5,364 nt of DNA, taken from assembly GCA_025935475.1 (NCBI GenBank), contig JAICVE010000221.1, positions 1-5,364 of the forward strand, written 5' to 3'. The position numbers and the translations under genes were made by a program. The DNA comes from Nitrospira sp. GTDB lineage: Bacteria; Nitrospirota; Nitrospiria; Nitrospirales; Nitrospiraceae. Below, one piece after another: positions 1 to 4,865 of this stretch. Every line of letters starts with the position of its first letter. Position 1 is the stretch's first letter. The notes under the pieces were generated by a model. The model ran no database searches. It was not told where the DNA came from and was given only the letters and a program-made list of their open reading frames with translations.

Positions 1-149
1 CCTTCTATCACCAATCCAACTCCGGCAATGGCGGAAGCAAGCCGCTGCGTGTCTCCGATATTCTGTGCGGCATCGGCGCGCTCTTCCTGCCAGTCCAAAT
101 CCTGCGTATTGGTCTGATACCGATAGCGTTTCCCTTTCTTTTTGCTCAT
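1..149 (-). CDS. N-terminal part of a DUF2892-like membrane protein, possibly with a downstream SRPBCC domain (cut by window edge)
   Basis: The reading frame starts with ATG at 149 and is open to base 1, giving 49 complete codons. It begins MSKKKGKRYRYQ, a very basic, polar stretch, followed by an acidic segment (DLDWQEERADAAQ). Residues 30-49 read NIGDTQRLASAIAGVGLVIE. This resembles the start of DUF2892 (YgaP-like transmembrane) domains, which open with N-[VI]-G-x-x-[ER]-R and run into a hydrophobic helix. In many bacteria this domain is fused to an SRPBCC (cyclase/dehydrase-like) domain, but that part would lie outside the window. The start is firm: AAGGAG at 155-160 (minus strand) sits 5 bases before the ATG. 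The gene is divergent from the DUF4142 lipoprotein gene and shares its 400-base upstream region. That it is a gene start is well supported; the domain call rests on about 20 residues. Confidence 0.6.
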   Translation of the reverse strand, partial: MSKKKGKRYRYQTNTQDLDWQEERADAAQNIGDTQRLASAIAGVGLVIE

Positions 150-242
150 GAAATCTCCTTCTCTTCTTCAAGTGACGCCGGTGGCTCCAGTCCAAGTATC
201 GTATGGGCACATCAGCCCAAATGACCTTTGATCACGCGCCGG

Positions 243-280
243 GTAAATTGACTCGGCAAATCGAGTCTGTAAATTGAGTC
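243..280. repeat. Direct repeat GTAAATTGASTC with a nested inverted repeat
   Basis: GTAAATTGACTC (243-254) and GTAAATTGAGTC (269-280) match at 11 of 12 positions, with starts 26 bases apart. Between and overlapping them, GACTCG (250-255) and CGAGTC (262-267) form a perfect 6-base inverted repeat around a 6-base loop. The stretch is locally AT-rich within a GC-rich region, about 100-130 bases upstream of the minus-strand start at 149. It may be a regulator site or part of that gene's promoter, but no known consensus was recognised. Confidence 0.4.
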
Positions 281-303
281 TGAAGTCTGCAAGACACAGG
301 CCC

Positions 304-319
304 TCCTGCGCTGGCAGGA
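304..319. repeat. Perfect 6-bp inverted repeat with 4-base loop
   Basis: TCCTGC (304-309) and GCAGGA (314-319) flank GCTG. The stem could form a small hairpin on either strand. No T-run follows it on either strand, so it does not look like an intrinsic terminator, and its role is unknown. Confidence 0.35.
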
Positions 320-387
320 CGCCAAAGACGAAGCCAGAAAATCGCCCCCACGCGCTCTCCTGTTGCGATGACGAACGGTAGATTTTC

Positions 388-412
388 AGACAGACTGTCT
401 TTGCACGGACAG
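388..412. promoter_or_regulatory. Candidate operator, copy 1: AGACA-N3-TGTCT-N6-GGACAG
   Basis: AGACAG-A-CTGTCT (388-400) is a perfect 13-base palindrome. After six bases (401-406) comes GGACAG (407-412), which repeats the half-site. The same arrangement with the same spacing recurs at 4841-4865. The site lies between divergent genes, 93 bases upstream of ATG 505 and 138 bases upstream of ATG 550. Odd-length palindromes with half-sites about one helical turn apart are typical of dimeric repressors or activators. No regulator gene is in the window and I do not recognise the consensus. Confidence 0.45.
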
Positions 413-482
413 CTTATTCCGAGTGATGACCGACGATGTCACCCCTCTTCTTAGGATTTTCCCCAGGCCTCAAACCATGCAC

Positions 483-488
483 GGGAGG
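483..488 (+). promoter_or_regulatory. GGGAGG ribosome-binding-like sequence ahead of duplicated ATGs
   Basis: GGGAGG is the best Shine-Dalgarno match upstream of the lipoprotein gene. Its spacing is ideal (6 bases) to the ATG at 495, but that ATG is out of frame with the lipoprotein. The in-frame ATG at 505 is 16 bases away, too far for efficient initiation. This conflict is caused by the 10-base tandem duplication at 494-513. Confidence 0.4.
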
Positions 489-493
489 CATAG

Positions 494-513
494 CATGAAT
501 CTACATGAATCTA
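494..513 (+). repeat. Perfect tandem duplication of a 10-base unit containing an ATG
   Basis: CATGAATCTA occurs twice in direct succession (494-503 and 504-513). Each copy carries an ATG (495 and 505). Because 10 is not a multiple of three, the two ATGs are in different frames, and only the second is in frame with the downstream lipoprotein. Gain or loss of one unit would change which frame the GGGAGG site at 483-488 serves. Confidence 0.75.
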
Positions 514-549
514 ACGGAGGCTGGCCTAAACACGCCAAGGCGAGTCCCA

Positions 550-1122
550 ATGACCAGGATCAGGAATCTCACGTTCGGAATTGTGGCTGTCATCGGCTCG
601 ATCCTGGTCGGTTGCGCCTTCTTCCAACAGGTCCTCCCAGGCCTGACGTTGTCGGACGCCAATGTCGTGGGCCTCTTGGACAGCATCGACGAAGGAGAGA
701 TGGATGCGGCGCAGCTTGCACAAACGCGGGCATCCGATCCCGACGTTCAAGCATTCGCCGGCCGGGTCTTGAACGAACACCGGGACTTGGCCGAAGCCAA
801 TGGACGATTGGCCGCTCAGTTATCGTTGGAGCCTGAACGACCCTCGCTCGCGTCCCATTTGAAACAGACCCATGAACAGGCGATGCGGAACCTGCGCGCC
901 ATGTCGGGAGCAGCCTTCGACCGTGCCTATGTGCGGTATGAGATCCAGCAGCATGTGCAAGCGTTCAACGTTCTCGAGGCCGCTGCAGAATCCGAAGACA
1001 ACGTGACGCTTAAACAGGAATTGGTCCGCACCGGACCCGACCTCCTGAGCCATATCTCGGCGGCGAGAGCGCTTGAACGTCACCTTGGCTCGGAACAACG
1101 GCCGGCCATCGCCTCGCCCTAG
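550..1122 (+). CDS. DUF4142 family lipoprotein
   Basis: This 190-residue protein opens with basic residues (MTRIRN), a hydrophobic stretch and a clear lipobox, L19-V20-G21-C22, so it should be lipidated at C22 and envelope-anchored. Residues 36-178 fit DUF4142 (all-helical, ferritin-like in shape). Family features seen are the alternating E/D-A-x-L-A segment near 50-60, FAGRVLNEH (69-77), SGAAFDRAY (119-127), H135 and the closing LLSHISAARAL (165-175). The biochemical role of DUF4142 is unknown; members are usually exported. ATG 550 is preferred because it gives a normal signal peptide and has AAGG 9 bases upstream (537-540). ATG 505 would add 15 residues before the signal peptide and has only a distant GGGAGG. 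The stop overlaps the convergent DUF4383 gene by 4 bases. Family confidence is high; start confidence is moderate. Confidence 0.85.
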   Translation: MTRIRNLTFGIVAVIGSILVGCAFFQQVLPGLTLSDANVVGLLDSIDEGEMDAAQLAQTRASDPDVQAFAGRVLNEHRDLAEANGRLAAQLSLEPERPSLASHLKQTHEQAMRNLRAMSGAAFDRAYVRYEIQQHVQAFNVLEAAAESEDNVTLKQELVRTGPDLLSHISAARALERHLGSEQRPAIASP

Positions 1123-1559
1123 GCCGCCCTCTTGTATCGTTCTCTGATTTCCATTTTCTCCGCCCGTTGTCCAAATCCGAAATAGGCCGCGATGGCCGCG
1201 GTCGCTGCATGCAACCAGACATCATGGCCGAAAAGCGGGATCAACCCGAATGTGCTGTTCAGCACAGGAATGAGGCCCATCACCGCGAGTCCACCGTACA
1301 CGATGGCCAACCCGCGCGCGAATTTGCGGGCATCGCTCATCGTGTTCGATGCTCTCCATGCGGCGAATCCGATGATCAGATGCACGAGATTGTGAATCCA
1401 ATTGACAGGAAACAAGCCCAGCAACAACCCGTACTCCCCATCCGCCACCATGTTTGGTGCCCAGAGGGGAGGCGGCGATTTCAATCCTGGGACGAATCCC
1501 AGCACCCCAACGGCGAGAAAGACGATCCCGATGACACGCGCGAAATTTCGGCTGGTCAT
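1119..1559 (-). CDS. DUF4383 family four-helix membrane protein
   Basis: This small 146-residue integral membrane protein has four predicted helices, at about residues 8-26, 44-68, 82-100 and 113-130. Hallmarks of DUF4383 are visible: GFVPG after helix 1 (21-25), NLVHLIIG in helix 2 (57-64, with H60), and the pair FGLIP (104-108) and GHDVWLHA (111-118) leading into helix 4. The C-terminus is basic (MEIRERYKRAA), suggesting a cytoplasmic tail. The function of the family is unknown. ATG 1559 is chosen because it has AGGGAG 8 bases upstream. An upstream in-frame ATG at 1589 overlaps the previous gene's stop as TAATG and would add ten residues (MTDASKGEPA). It follows the ferritin-like gene by only 29 bases, so the two are almost certainly co-transcribed, with this gene last in the operon. 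Confidence 0.85.
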   Translation of the reverse strand: MTSRNFARVIGIVFLAVGVLGFVPGLKSPPPLWAPNMVADGEYGLLLGLFPVNWIHNLVHLIIGFAAWRASNTMSDARKFARGLAIVYGGLAVMGLIPVLNSTFGLIPLFGHDVWLHAATAAIAAYFGFGQRAEKMEIRERYKRAA

Positions 1560-1567
1560 AGCAGGTT

Positions 1568-1573
1568 CTCCCT
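1568..1573 (-). promoter_or_regulatory. AGGGAG ribosome binding site that favours start 1559
   Basis: Read on the minus strand, AGGGAG lies 8 bases before ATG 1559. The competing ATG at 1589 has only a weak, distant GAGG, although its TAATG overlap with the upstream stop could allow reinitiation by coupled ribosomes. Confidence 0.55.
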
Positions 1574-1588
1574 TTGAAGCGTCTGTCA

Positions 1589-2320
1589 TTACTGTGCACC
1601 GGCCTCATTCAGGCTGATCTGCTCCATCCATGTCCGCAGCGAGGCAAGGTGCCGCTCCTCTTCCTCGAGCGCCGTCTGAAGCCGGCCGGCCATCTCGTCC
1701 TGCCCCATTTCTCTGGCCAGCTTGATCAACAATCGCCACCCGTCGTTGTCGGTGAGTTCGGCCACGTGAATGGCATGGAGACTCTGGGCGATCGTCATGC
1801 GGGGGTCGGCGATGACCTGCATGAGCCCAATCGAGGCAACGGCATTCGTATCGGCCAGCGGCGTGACGGCAGTCGGATCGGCGCCGAGTTGGCGCAGGGC
1901 ATCCCAACATAAGCCCAGATGCGCGGCTTCCTCGGCTCGAATCTGTTGGAGTTGATCGACGGACAGCATGGTTGCCTCATCTTTTCTCGTCATGAACTTG
2001 CCGATCAGAGCATCGTACAGGCGTGTGCCGGTTCTTTCGAACGCCAGGCGGCCGGCGAGCTGGTCAATCAGCACTTCTGCATGATGTCCCATGAGTTTCT
2101 GCATTCCCGACTTAGCCACCCCTTTGAGGGTTCCCGGCAACGGAATCGAGCCGACCGGATCGGCCTCGGCCAAATACGGCGCGCGGAGCTGCGACAGCGT
2201 CATTGCATTGCCTCCTGAGGCCGGAGGAAATTCGTCCACTGCCTTCATCATCTCTTCCGCACCCTGCGTTGAAAGATCGATGCCGCTACGGTTCATGCCC
2301 ATGGACTGCGGAGATTTCAT
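1589..2320 (-). CDS. Ferritin-like domain protein with complete di-iron ligand set
   Basis: This 243-residue cytoplasmic protein has no signal peptide or membrane helix. Residues 1-75 are a variable lead-in; residues 76-235 form a ferritin-like four-helix bundle. The expected carboxylate-bridged di-iron ligands are all present: E95 in helix 1 (AFERTGTRLYDAL), E131 and H134 in helix 2 (EEAAH), E188 in helix 3 (HVAELTDNDGW) and E221 and H224 in helix 4 (EEERH). The loop GADPTAVTP (146-154), the ADPR segment (171-174) and AELTDNDGW (187-195) match a widespread unnamed ferritin-like family. It may bind iron and act in iron storage, peroxide removal or oxidation, but this sequence does not decide which. 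The start is firm: AAAGGAGG (2325-2332) lies 4 bases upstream. It sits 91 bases downstream of the larger ferritin-like gene and overlaps an alternative start of the DUF4383 gene. A strong hairpin lies just before its ribosome binding site. Confidence 0.85.
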   Translation of the reverse strand: MKSPQSMGMNRSGIDLSTQGAEEMMKAVDEFPPASGGNAMTLSQLRAPYLAEADPVGSIPLPGTLKGVAKSGMQKLMGHHAEVLIDQLAGRLAFERTGTRLYDALIGKFMTRKDEATMLSVDQLQQIRAEEAAHLGLCWDALRQLGADPTAVTPLADTNAVASIGLMQVIADPRMTIAQSLHAIHVAELTDNDGWRLLIKLAREMGQDEMAGRLQTALEEEERHLASLRTWMEQISLNEAGAQ

Positions 2321-2338
2321 GACGCCTCCTTTGTCATT

Positions 2339-2362
2339 TCGGCCGGCAGATCCGCCGGCCGA
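2339..2362 (-). promoter_or_regulatory. Strong intercistronic hairpin directly upstream of a ribosome binding site
   Basis: TCGGCCGGC (2339-2347) and GCCGGCCGA (2354-2362) form a perfect 9-base GC-rich stem with a 6-base loop. In the minus-strand transcript it lies between the two ferritin-like genes, and its base ends six bases before AAAGGAGG of the second gene. No U-run follows, so it is not a classical terminator. It could block 3' exonucleases, be a processing site giving the two cistrons different mRNA levels, or be a protein or RNA switch site. Its presence is certain; its role is inferred. Confidence 0.6.
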
Positions 2363-2411
2363 GTTCAGTGGCTACACCGACTGATTCATGCTTCGAGGGA
2401 GACGGCGGAGG

Positions 2412-3590
2412 TCATGCAGCCTGTTTGAGACCCCGGTCGGCGACCAGTTCGCCGCCCGGACTCCATCGCCAACCCGCCGCCACCGCTTCAGACGGCGAAC
2501 CGTCGGCGTTCATCTGTCGTCGATACTTGCGCGAACGCTCCGGTTCCTGTTGTTTATTCACGAACCTGGTTCCATCCGCTCTGAGGTCCACTTCGTCCCT
2601 GAGTACCTGCCGGACATATTCACGATGGCTCTTGTAGGCGATGGGGGCCGGCAGCGTTTCCGGTAAGAATTCGGCCGGATCGCGCCGCTCCACCTGTTGA
2701 CAGACGTCGATGGCAAACTGAAGGTGGCCCAGCTCGTAATCCAAGAACCGCTCCCAGATCGCTTTTACGTGCGGATGGTCTTCTTGCTCGAGACAGCTGT
2801 AGTAGTTGTAGACTTCGTTGGCTTCATGCAGCAGCCATTTTTCCATCCAACTTTCGGTCGGATCGATGATGGATTCGTATTGGGTCACATGTTGCTCCTC
2901 GATGGAGGCGATTTCAGCGTACAGCTGCCGCGCCGCCGGATCGGCGAACCAAGGACCGTAATGCATGTAGTAGTCATGGGTCTGATGTTCACCCGACAGA
3001 ATGGTATAGGCGTGCAGCTTCGTCAGCGGGGCGGCTTTTCGCTTGTCATAGGGCTCGCGCAAGTCGTCCAGAGGGTCCCGATGCTCGTCCAGGGTGGGAC
3101 GGCCAGGCACGATGTCCGTGTATCCCTGCGTGATGGTGTTGGCGTCGATACCCTGCAAGCGATCGAGCAACGCGGCATAGCGATAGAGGTGATCGAAATC
3201 CTCCAGCAACCCATAGCGGAGGACCTGCGCAATGTAGGGATCGGGTTCGGCCTGCGCGAGGGCTGCGGTCACTTCGATGGCCACCTGCTCATAACCGATC
3301 GTTGTCTCGAGCGGCGACTGATCTGCCGGTAGCAGCCAATTGACGAGCGTCTGCTGATGTTGCTCTTTCCGTCGCACTCGCGCGAGATAGCCTTGCAGCT
3401 CTTTATTCATCCGGGCGCAGGCATGGCTGAAGCGGAGACTTTCTGACTCAATGCCATTCATCAGAATGATGCGGACGCGTGTGAATGCGTCGACATTCAA
3501 TTTGCTGATCGGCTTCTGAACCAGGTCTCTCCAAGTAAAATCCTGTCGGTGGAGCGGTGTCCCTTTGTCGTGCAACAGATTGATGGCCAT
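2412..3590 (-). CDS. Large ferritin-like protein with two four-helix modules
   Basis: This 392-residue protein has no signal peptide. It matches a widespread unnamed family, recognisable by KLNVDAFTRVRIILMNGIE (30-48), the E76-Q-H78-QQ segment with VNWLLP (83-88), TIGYEQVA (97-104), LLEDFDHLYRYA (128-139), IEEQHVTQYES (230-240) and YNYYSCLE (261-268). The C-terminal module has a complete ferritin-like ligand pattern: E201, E231 with H234 (EEQH), E256 or E259, and E286 with H289 (ELGH). The N-terminal module (about 36-145) has a parallel but weaker set: E48/E50, E76-x-H78, E101 or E105, and D131-x-x-H134. An ancient internal duplication is likely. The tail after 335 is basic and looks disordered. 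ATG 3590 is set by AAGGAG 5 bases upstream; the frame stays open to an ATG at 3671 that lacks a good site. It is the first gene of the minus-strand cluster. Iron or oxygen chemistry is inferred; no function is established. Confidence 0.82.
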   Translation of the reverse strand: MAINLLHDKGTPLHRQDFTWRDLVQKPISKLNVDAFTRVRIILMNGIESESLRFSHACARMNKELQGYLARVRRKEQHQQTLVNWLLPADQSPLETTIGYEQVAIEVTAALAQAEPDPYIAQVLRYGLLEDFDHLYRYAALLDRLQGIDANTITQGYTDIVPGRPTLDEHRDPLDDLREPYDKRKAAPLTKLHAYTILSGEHQTHDYYMHYGPWFADPAARQLYAEIASIEEQHVTQYESIIDPTESWMEKWLLHEANEVYNYYSCLEQEDHPHVKAIWERFLDYELGHLQFAIDVCQQVERRDPAEFLPETLPAPIAYKSHREYVRQVLRDEVDLRADGTRFVNKQQEPERSRKYRRQMNADGSPSEAVAAGWRWSPGGELVADRGLKQAA

Positions 3591-3595
3591 GACAA

Positions 3596-3601
3596 CTCCT
3601 T
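3596..3601 (-). promoter_or_regulatory. AAGGAG ribosome binding site fixing start 3590
   Basis: On the minus strand AAGGAG lies 5 bases before ATG 3590. This argues against the upstream in-frame ATG at 3671, whose extension (rich in arginine) would be encoded by the hairpin at 3630-3654. Confidence 0.7.
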
Positions 3602-3629
3602 CAATGAAGCTCGGAAAATTACAAAGATG

Positions 3630-3654
3630 CCTCCGGCGCCTTTCGGCGCGGAGG
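3630..3654 (-). promoter_or_regulatory. GAAA-tetraloop hairpin in the leader of the ferritin-like operon
   Basis: In the minus-strand transcript CCTCCGCGCC pairs with GGCG-C-CGGAGG (one bulged C) around a GAAA loop, giving ten base pairs capped by a GNRA tetraloop. It ends about 40 bases upstream of ATG 3590 and is followed by a U-rich stretch (CATCTTTGTAATTTTCC). It could be an mRNA-stabilising leader element or a weak attenuator. The fold is read directly from the sequence; the role is inferred. Confidence 0.5.
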
Positions 3655-3676
3655 AGCGGCCGGTCATGCATAATTG

Positions 3677-3690
3677 CTTATGACTTATGA
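3677..3690. repeat. Perfect tandem heptamer CTTATGA x2
   Basis: CTTATGA occurs twice without a gap (minus strand TCATAAG TCATAAG), 87-100 bases upstream of the ferritin-like start, in an AT-rich patch of GC-rich sequence. The position fits a promoter or operator of the minus-strand operon. A TAATAT on the minus strand (3731-3736) is a possible -10 element but lacks a good -35 partner. Confidence 0.4.
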
Positions 3691-3820
3691 TGGATCTCAG
3701 GTTTGTCGGTGCGGTTCGTACCTGCAGAGCATATTAGCCTTGGGAGCGCCGTGTTCCGACTGGTAGCGTCCCTCGTCGCCACAGAAGTCCTGTCCCGAAG
3801 CGCACACGGTTTGGAAGAAG

Positions 3821-3863
3821 GGAGGGTCGTATGGCGATGAGCGCTGACCCCATACGGCCCCCC
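3821..3863 (-). terminator. Long hairpin after the three-module secreted protein gene, probable terminator
   Basis: GGAGGGTCGTATGG (3821-3834) pairs with CCATACGGCCCCCC (3850-3863) with one A/C mismatch and one G-T wobble, around a 15-base loop that itself contains AGCGCT. It begins 14 bases downstream of the stop at 3877. On the minus-strand transcript it is preceded by six Us and followed by a pyrimidine-rich CTTCTTCC rather than a clean U-run. It is best read as a terminator or 3'-end stabiliser for that gene, insulating it from the ferritin-like operon. Confidence 0.5.
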
Positions 3864-3876
3864 AAAAAACAGGTCA

Positions 3877-4686
3877 TTAACGGCCCGGCGTGACTTCAGG
3901 TGTTGCGATTTCGAGTACGTATCCCTGATCGTCCATGAGGAGGACAACGTCTTGACCCGGTTTCAGGCGATCGAGCTTTTCAAGCGGAGGCCGAAAGGGG
4001 ACTTCCCGCTCCTTCCCTTGTTCAGCAATCTTCAATGTGCCGTCCCCCCCGGTGCCTTTGAAGGTCGCCCGGACCTGTTCATGGGCGCCTTTGATTCGTG
4101 CTTTATTGTTGTGTCCGGATTCACGGAGCGCCTCTGCACTGGCGAGCTGCGCGTCGACCAACTGGCCGCTTTCATCAGCAAGGAAGAATGCCTCGACCCC
4201 GACGGGAATCGTCGTGAGCTTTCCCTTTGCCCGGTCCGTCACCATGAAGGTCTTGATTCCCTGCGGTGTTTCGATCACGGCCTTGTCCAACCCGACGGTG
4301 AGCGGCGTTGTCAGTTTTCCACGCAGCACCTGGTGATCTGATCGCTCGTTTGGATGGTGGTAGTCCACCACCGCATTGTGGTCGTTTAACGTGACGATGA
4401 TCGGCTGCCCCACCTCGAAGGTTTGTCCTTTGACGCGGGCAGGACGCAGCGGCACATAGAACGATTTCACCGTGCCGATATCGATCTCCATCTGATTGCC
4501 TCGAATAGATACGATGCGGCCGGTGACCAGGCGGTCTCCAGGCAGTTGGTTCTCCGTCGGTTGGGTGATGACCTGCTCCTCCGGTGTTGTTTGAGTGGCG
4601 GCCGCTTCGATGACACCCCATACCCCGATGTCCAGGCCGAGTATCAATGCGACCATCATGATCATATTGTTGAATCTCCGACTCAT
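3877..4686 (-). CDS. Secreted protein of three tandem beta-rich (OB/DUF5666-like) modules
   Basis: This 269-residue protein starts with a signal peptide (MSRRFNN, hydrophobic 8-27, likely cleavage after EAAA30), so the mature form is probably periplasmic. The rest contains three repeats of about 57-60 residues: 54-109, 120-179 and 206-262. Each starts with a strand ending in or near G/K (VTGRIVSI, LRGKLTT, RATFKGT), has a central exposed strand, and closes with a G-x-x-[VI] strand and a turn: LNDHNAVVD (100-108), LADESGQLVD (169-178), LMDDQGYVLEI (250-260). The pattern suggests small beta barrels of the OB or DUF5666 type, but I do not recognise a named family. There are no cysteines and no catalytic motif, so binding or scaffolding is more likely than catalysis. 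ATG 4686 is chosen because AAAGGGGG lies 6 bases upstream and it gives a proper signal peptide. The neighbouring truncated gene encodes one similar module. Confidence 0.72.
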   Translation of the reverse strand: MSRRFNNMIMMVALILGLDIGVWGVIEAAATQTTPEEQVITQPTENQLPGDRLVTGRIVSIRGNQMEIDIGTVKSFYVPLRPARVKGQTFEVGQPIIVTLNDHNAVVDYHHPNERSDHQVLRGKLTTPLTVGLDKAVIETPQGIKTFMVTDRAKGKLTTIPVGVEAFFLADESGQLVDAQLASAEALRESGHNNKARIKGAHEQVRATFKGTGGDGTLKIAEQGKEREVPFRPPLEKLDRLKPGQDVVLLMDDQGYVLEIATPEVTPGR

Positions 4687-4692
4687 CACACA

Positions 4693-4700
4693 CCCCCTTT
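4693..4700 (-). promoter_or_regulatory. AAAGGGGG ribosome-binding-like sequence fixing start 4686
   Basis: On the minus strand AAAGGGGG lies 6 bases before ATG 4686. It is an atypical G-run rather than GGAGG. Earlier in-frame ATGs, up to 4773, would put about 29 extra residues ahead of the signal peptide and lack good sites. Confidence 0.5.
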
Positions 4701-4772
4701 CGTGGTGACCGATGCGCTTACCAGTAAAAATGAGCAAATGTTGGACCATTGCGCCTTCGTGGCCGGCGCACA

Positions 4773-4801
4773 AACCTATGATCTCGCAATTGATCTCTCA
4801 A
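4773..4801 (-). promoter_or_regulatory. Weak candidate promoter for the secreted protein gene
   Basis: On the minus strand TTGAGA (4801-4796) matches five of six bases of the -35 consensus. It is followed after 17 bases by TAGGTT (4778-4773), a poor -10 matching three of six. The spacing is ideal and the position, about 90 bases before the ATG, is reasonable. The composite palindrome lies just upstream of it, where an activator or repressor could act. Confidence 0.22.
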
Positions 4802-4840
4802 TGGCCTCTTGTTCGCGCGTAACCAATGGCGGACAAGGTT

Positions 4841-4865
4841 AGACAAGCTGTCTGGAGGGGGACAG
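4841..4865. promoter_or_regulatory. Candidate operator, copy 2: AGACA-N3-TGTCT-N6-GGACAG
   Basis: AGACA-AGC-TGTCT (4841-4853) is followed after six bases by GGACAG (4860-4865). It matches the site at 388-412 at 17 of 25 positions, including every base of the three half-sites. Further GACA elements flank it: GGACA at 4831-4835 and GACAGG at 4879-4884. The site lies 155-179 bases upstream of the secreted protein start at 4686. Confidence 0.45.

Larger units (their letters stand above)
150..549. other. Divergent intergenic region with several short inverted repeats
   Basis: These 400 bases separate two divergent genes and must hold both promoters, but I find no convincing -35/-10 pair. They contain a run of small perfect inverted repeats: TGGGC/GCCCA at 204-219 (loop 6), GACTCG/CGAGTC at 250-267 (loop 6), TCCTGC/GCAGGA at 304-319 (loop 4) and the AGACA/TGTCT palindrome at 388-400. 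A direct repeat at 243-280 and a tandem duplication at 494-513 are listed separately. I see no convincing small gene: the plus-strand frame open from 423 mostly shadows the lipoprotein gene, though its internal ATG at 495 matters for the start call there. Confidence 0.6.

Noticed and set aside
423..836. A 137-codon plus-strand open frame overlapping the lipoprotein gene
   Set aside because: Its product is rich in R, G and P, typical of an out-of-frame shadow of GC-rich coding DNA. Only its internal ATG at 495, well spaced from GGGAGG, is worth noting.
2697..3332. A 211-codon plus-strand open frame
   Set aside because: It lies wholly antisense to the large ferritin-like gene, whose protein is strongly family-like. 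The plus-strand translation resembles no known protein and has no good ribosome binding site.
3590..3671. N-terminal extension of the ferritin-like protein to ATG 3671
   Set aside because: The extension is arginine-rich, passes through the leader hairpin and lacks a ribosome binding site, while ATG 3590 has a well-spaced AAGGAG and a family-typical N-terminus.
3781..3794. ACAG-N5-CTGT as a third copy of the composite operator
   Set aside because: The spacing and outer bases differ from AGACA-N3-TGTCT, and the third half-site is missing at the expected distance.
3678..3947. An 89-codon minus-strand frame between the secreted protein gene and the ferritin-like operon
   Set aside because: It overlaps the end of the secreted protein gene in another frame and runs through the terminator-like hairpin. 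The protein is low in hydrophobic core residues and unlike any family I know.
4175..4693. A 172-codon minus-strand frame over the secreted protein gene
   Set aside because: It is a frame-shifted shadow of the three-module protein: R/G/P/H-rich with no domain, whereas the chosen frame has a signal peptide and repeats.
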